Shown here one piece after another: positions 19,444 to 20,864 of a DNA stretch of 20,864 nt. Positions within the stretch are counted from its first letter, which is position 1; the number at the start of each line of letters is the position of its first letter. The position numbers and the translations under genes were made by a program. Source of the stretch: Coptodactyla brooksi (lineage: Eukaryota; Arthropoda; Insecta; Coleoptera; Scarabaeidae); assembly GCA_033557675.1 (NCBI GenBank), contig JAWQRM010000631.1, positions 1 to 20,864 of the forward strand. Reading direction: 5' to 3'. Below the pieces are notes generated by a model. That model was not told where the DNA came from. It saw only the letters and a list, made by a program, of their open reading frames with translations, and made no database searches.

Positions 19444-19469
19444 TCTTAAGAATTTTGCAATTCTTAAGA
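19444..19469. repeat. 11-bp stem hairpin in array unit
   Basis: TCTTAAGAATT and AATTCTTAAGA flank a TTGC loop. Equivalent hairpins occur near 20531-20557 and, inverted, near 16916-16942. Confidence 0.75.
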
Positions 19470-19693
19470 AATCTGCAATATTTCAGAAATATTTAGAAAT
19501 ACTTCAATTAAAACAACTATCAATTAATGAACTTTCGAGGACATATCCCACATGTAAATACCTAAATTATCATAAAATACACTTTTAATTTTGGCACAAA
19601 ATTTTTAATTAAAAAGTATAAGGACTGTATCGCATCGTTATCTAATTAATAATGAAGTTAGCCCTAAAGTTGACAAATAAATATCATTAAGAA

Positions 19694-19742
19694 TCATTAT
19701 CAATGATTTTTCATTGATAATGACATCTGTCAAAACTGACAG
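19694..19742. repeat. Paired hairpins in array unit (13-bp and 6-bp stems)
   Basis: TCATTATCAATGA (19694-19706) and TCATTGATAATGA (19711-19723) form a perfect 13-bp stem with a TTTT loop. CTGTCAAAACTGACAG (19727-19742) follows. The same pair is at 20781-20810 onward and, with mismatches, at about 18754-18800 and, inverted, at about 16642-16690. Confidence 0.8.
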
Positions 19743-20864
19743 TTAATAAATGAGAGCCATCTGTGAATGTGAATTAAAATAGCATTAAAAGCCTTTGATA
19801 ATTAACTTAAATATCAAATATCTTAAATACCAAATTTAGATATACTTAAATATCTAGATTTGGTGTTAAAGGCAATCTTTGATTCTTCGAACACATAATA
19901 GAGAATTACTCCCAAAATTTAACCTGAAGCGTTTTGAAGATATAATTGGAAAAAACAACACGATTTTCGAGTTTGTTTAATAGATTTGCTGTATAGAATA
20001 CAGTTATGTGAATGGGTTTACAATAAATACTATCATATAGCATAGTGATCAAAGCATGCTATGCATAGCATCCTATGCCCCATTATGAACAATCTTGATA
20101 TGGAATGATATACATATAGTGAAGTAATCATTACTGAATACGAAATTCATTTATTATTTTCTATAATTCAAAAACTCGTTTTCTCCTAGCTTCTTTAAAC
20201 AAAGAAAAAGGTATATTTTCTATTAAATGTCTTTTATATAAATCGTTTTCAAGTTCTAAAATAAATAATAAAGTAAGCTATTAAATAAATGAATGAATTA
20301 CTAGACAATCTACAGGATCATTTTTACTTACATTTTTTTTACAAAATTAGCTTGTGGACCCATTTAACGATCGACCATTCAATTTAAAGAAAAACGTGTA
20401 CAAAGTGGTCCAAATATTTTTTTACTTTCTCTGATTTATAAGATATACAGAAAATATTGCATTAAAAAAATCGTTGTTAAAATTTTTAATTATCTTGCAA
20501 ATTCAATAAGTTAAGAAGCTTAAACTGACATCTTAAGAATTTTGCAATTCTTAAGATATCTGCAATATTTCAGAAATGTTTAGAAATACTTTAATTAAAA
20601 CAACAATCAATTAATAAACTTTCGAGAACATATCCCTCGTGTAAATATCTAAATTATCATAAAATACACTTTTAATTTCGGCACAAAATTTTTAATTAAA
20701 AAGTATAAGGACTGTATCGTATCGGTATCTAATTAATAACGAAGTTAGTCCTAAACTTTACAAATAAACGTCATTGAGAATCATTATCAATGATTTTTCA
20801 TTGATAATGACAACTGTCAAAACTGACAGTTAATAAATGAGAGCCATCTGTGAATGTGAATTAA

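Larger units (their letters stand above)
18594..20864 (+). repeat. Tandem array of a ~1.09-kb hairpin-rich repeat, running off the window
   Basis: CATATCCC occurs at 18601, 19542 and 20629 (spacings 941 and 1087); GAATGAATTACTAGACAATC occurs at 19202 and 20290. The first unit is truncated at its start and lacks an internal piece of about 150 bp, which explains its shorter spacing. Each unit has an element-like portion of about 0.8 kb (also found inverted in SDR intron 2) and a linker of about 255 bp with GCATGC-type palindromes. No open frame of note. Confidence 0.88.

Overview
The window looks like an insect nuclear genome segment: AT-rich DNA, very short spliceosomal introns (52-103 nt) beside long repeat-filled ones, animal genes, and remnants of piggyBac, pogo/Tigger and mariner transposons. 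A beetle is my guess, with low confidence. I recognise three host genes, all on the minus strand: the 5' coding exon of TMEM115 (4549-5255), a complete six-exon mitochondrial ribosomal protein L19 gene (8940-12154, 277 residues) and a complete four-exon short-chain dehydrogenase/reductase (SDR) gene (15823-18310, 256 residues). I rebuilt each gene by joining reading frames at GT/AG sites with matching phases. The two complete genes run from ATG to stop without a break.

Layout. 1-4480: transposon debris. It holds a perfect 36-bp palindrome, a Tigger-type transposase scrap, a broken piggyBac transposase on the plus strand, and a second, C-terminal-half copy on the minus strand; the two piggyBac copies lie in a giant inverted repeat (about 1578-4483). 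4549-5255: GC-rich TMEM115 exon 1. 5256-7930: repeated segments related to the TMEM115 5' flank, alternating with arrays of a roughly 20-bp minisatellite. 7931-8840: AT-rich spacer. 8940-12154: mRpL19, whose 2.1-kb second intron holds a 0.78-kb tandem duplication that copied the 3' end of its own exon 2. 12155-15780: promoter, dispersed and tandem AT-rich repeats, small palindromes. 15823-18310: the SDR gene, whose second intron holds a mariner fragment and an inverted copy of a repeat that is tandemly arrayed at 18594-20864, running off the window.

The genes do not form a pathway. TMEM115 belongs to a Golgi membrane protein family, mRpL19 to the mitochondrial large ribosomal subunit, and the SDR is an NADP(H)-type oxidoreductase resembling insect farnesol dehydrogenases. 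The most notable observation is at the TMEM115/piggyBac junction. A strong splice acceptor 70 nt downstream of the TMEM115 exon 1 donor leads, in the correct phase, straight into the open piggyBac half-copy. If used, it would give a 409-residue TMEM115-transposase fusion. This is an inference from sequence and needs RNA evidence. Two other gene-repeat interactions stand out: a phase-compatible duplicate exon in mRpL19, and a TMEM115 promoter region that is one member of a higher-order repeat array.
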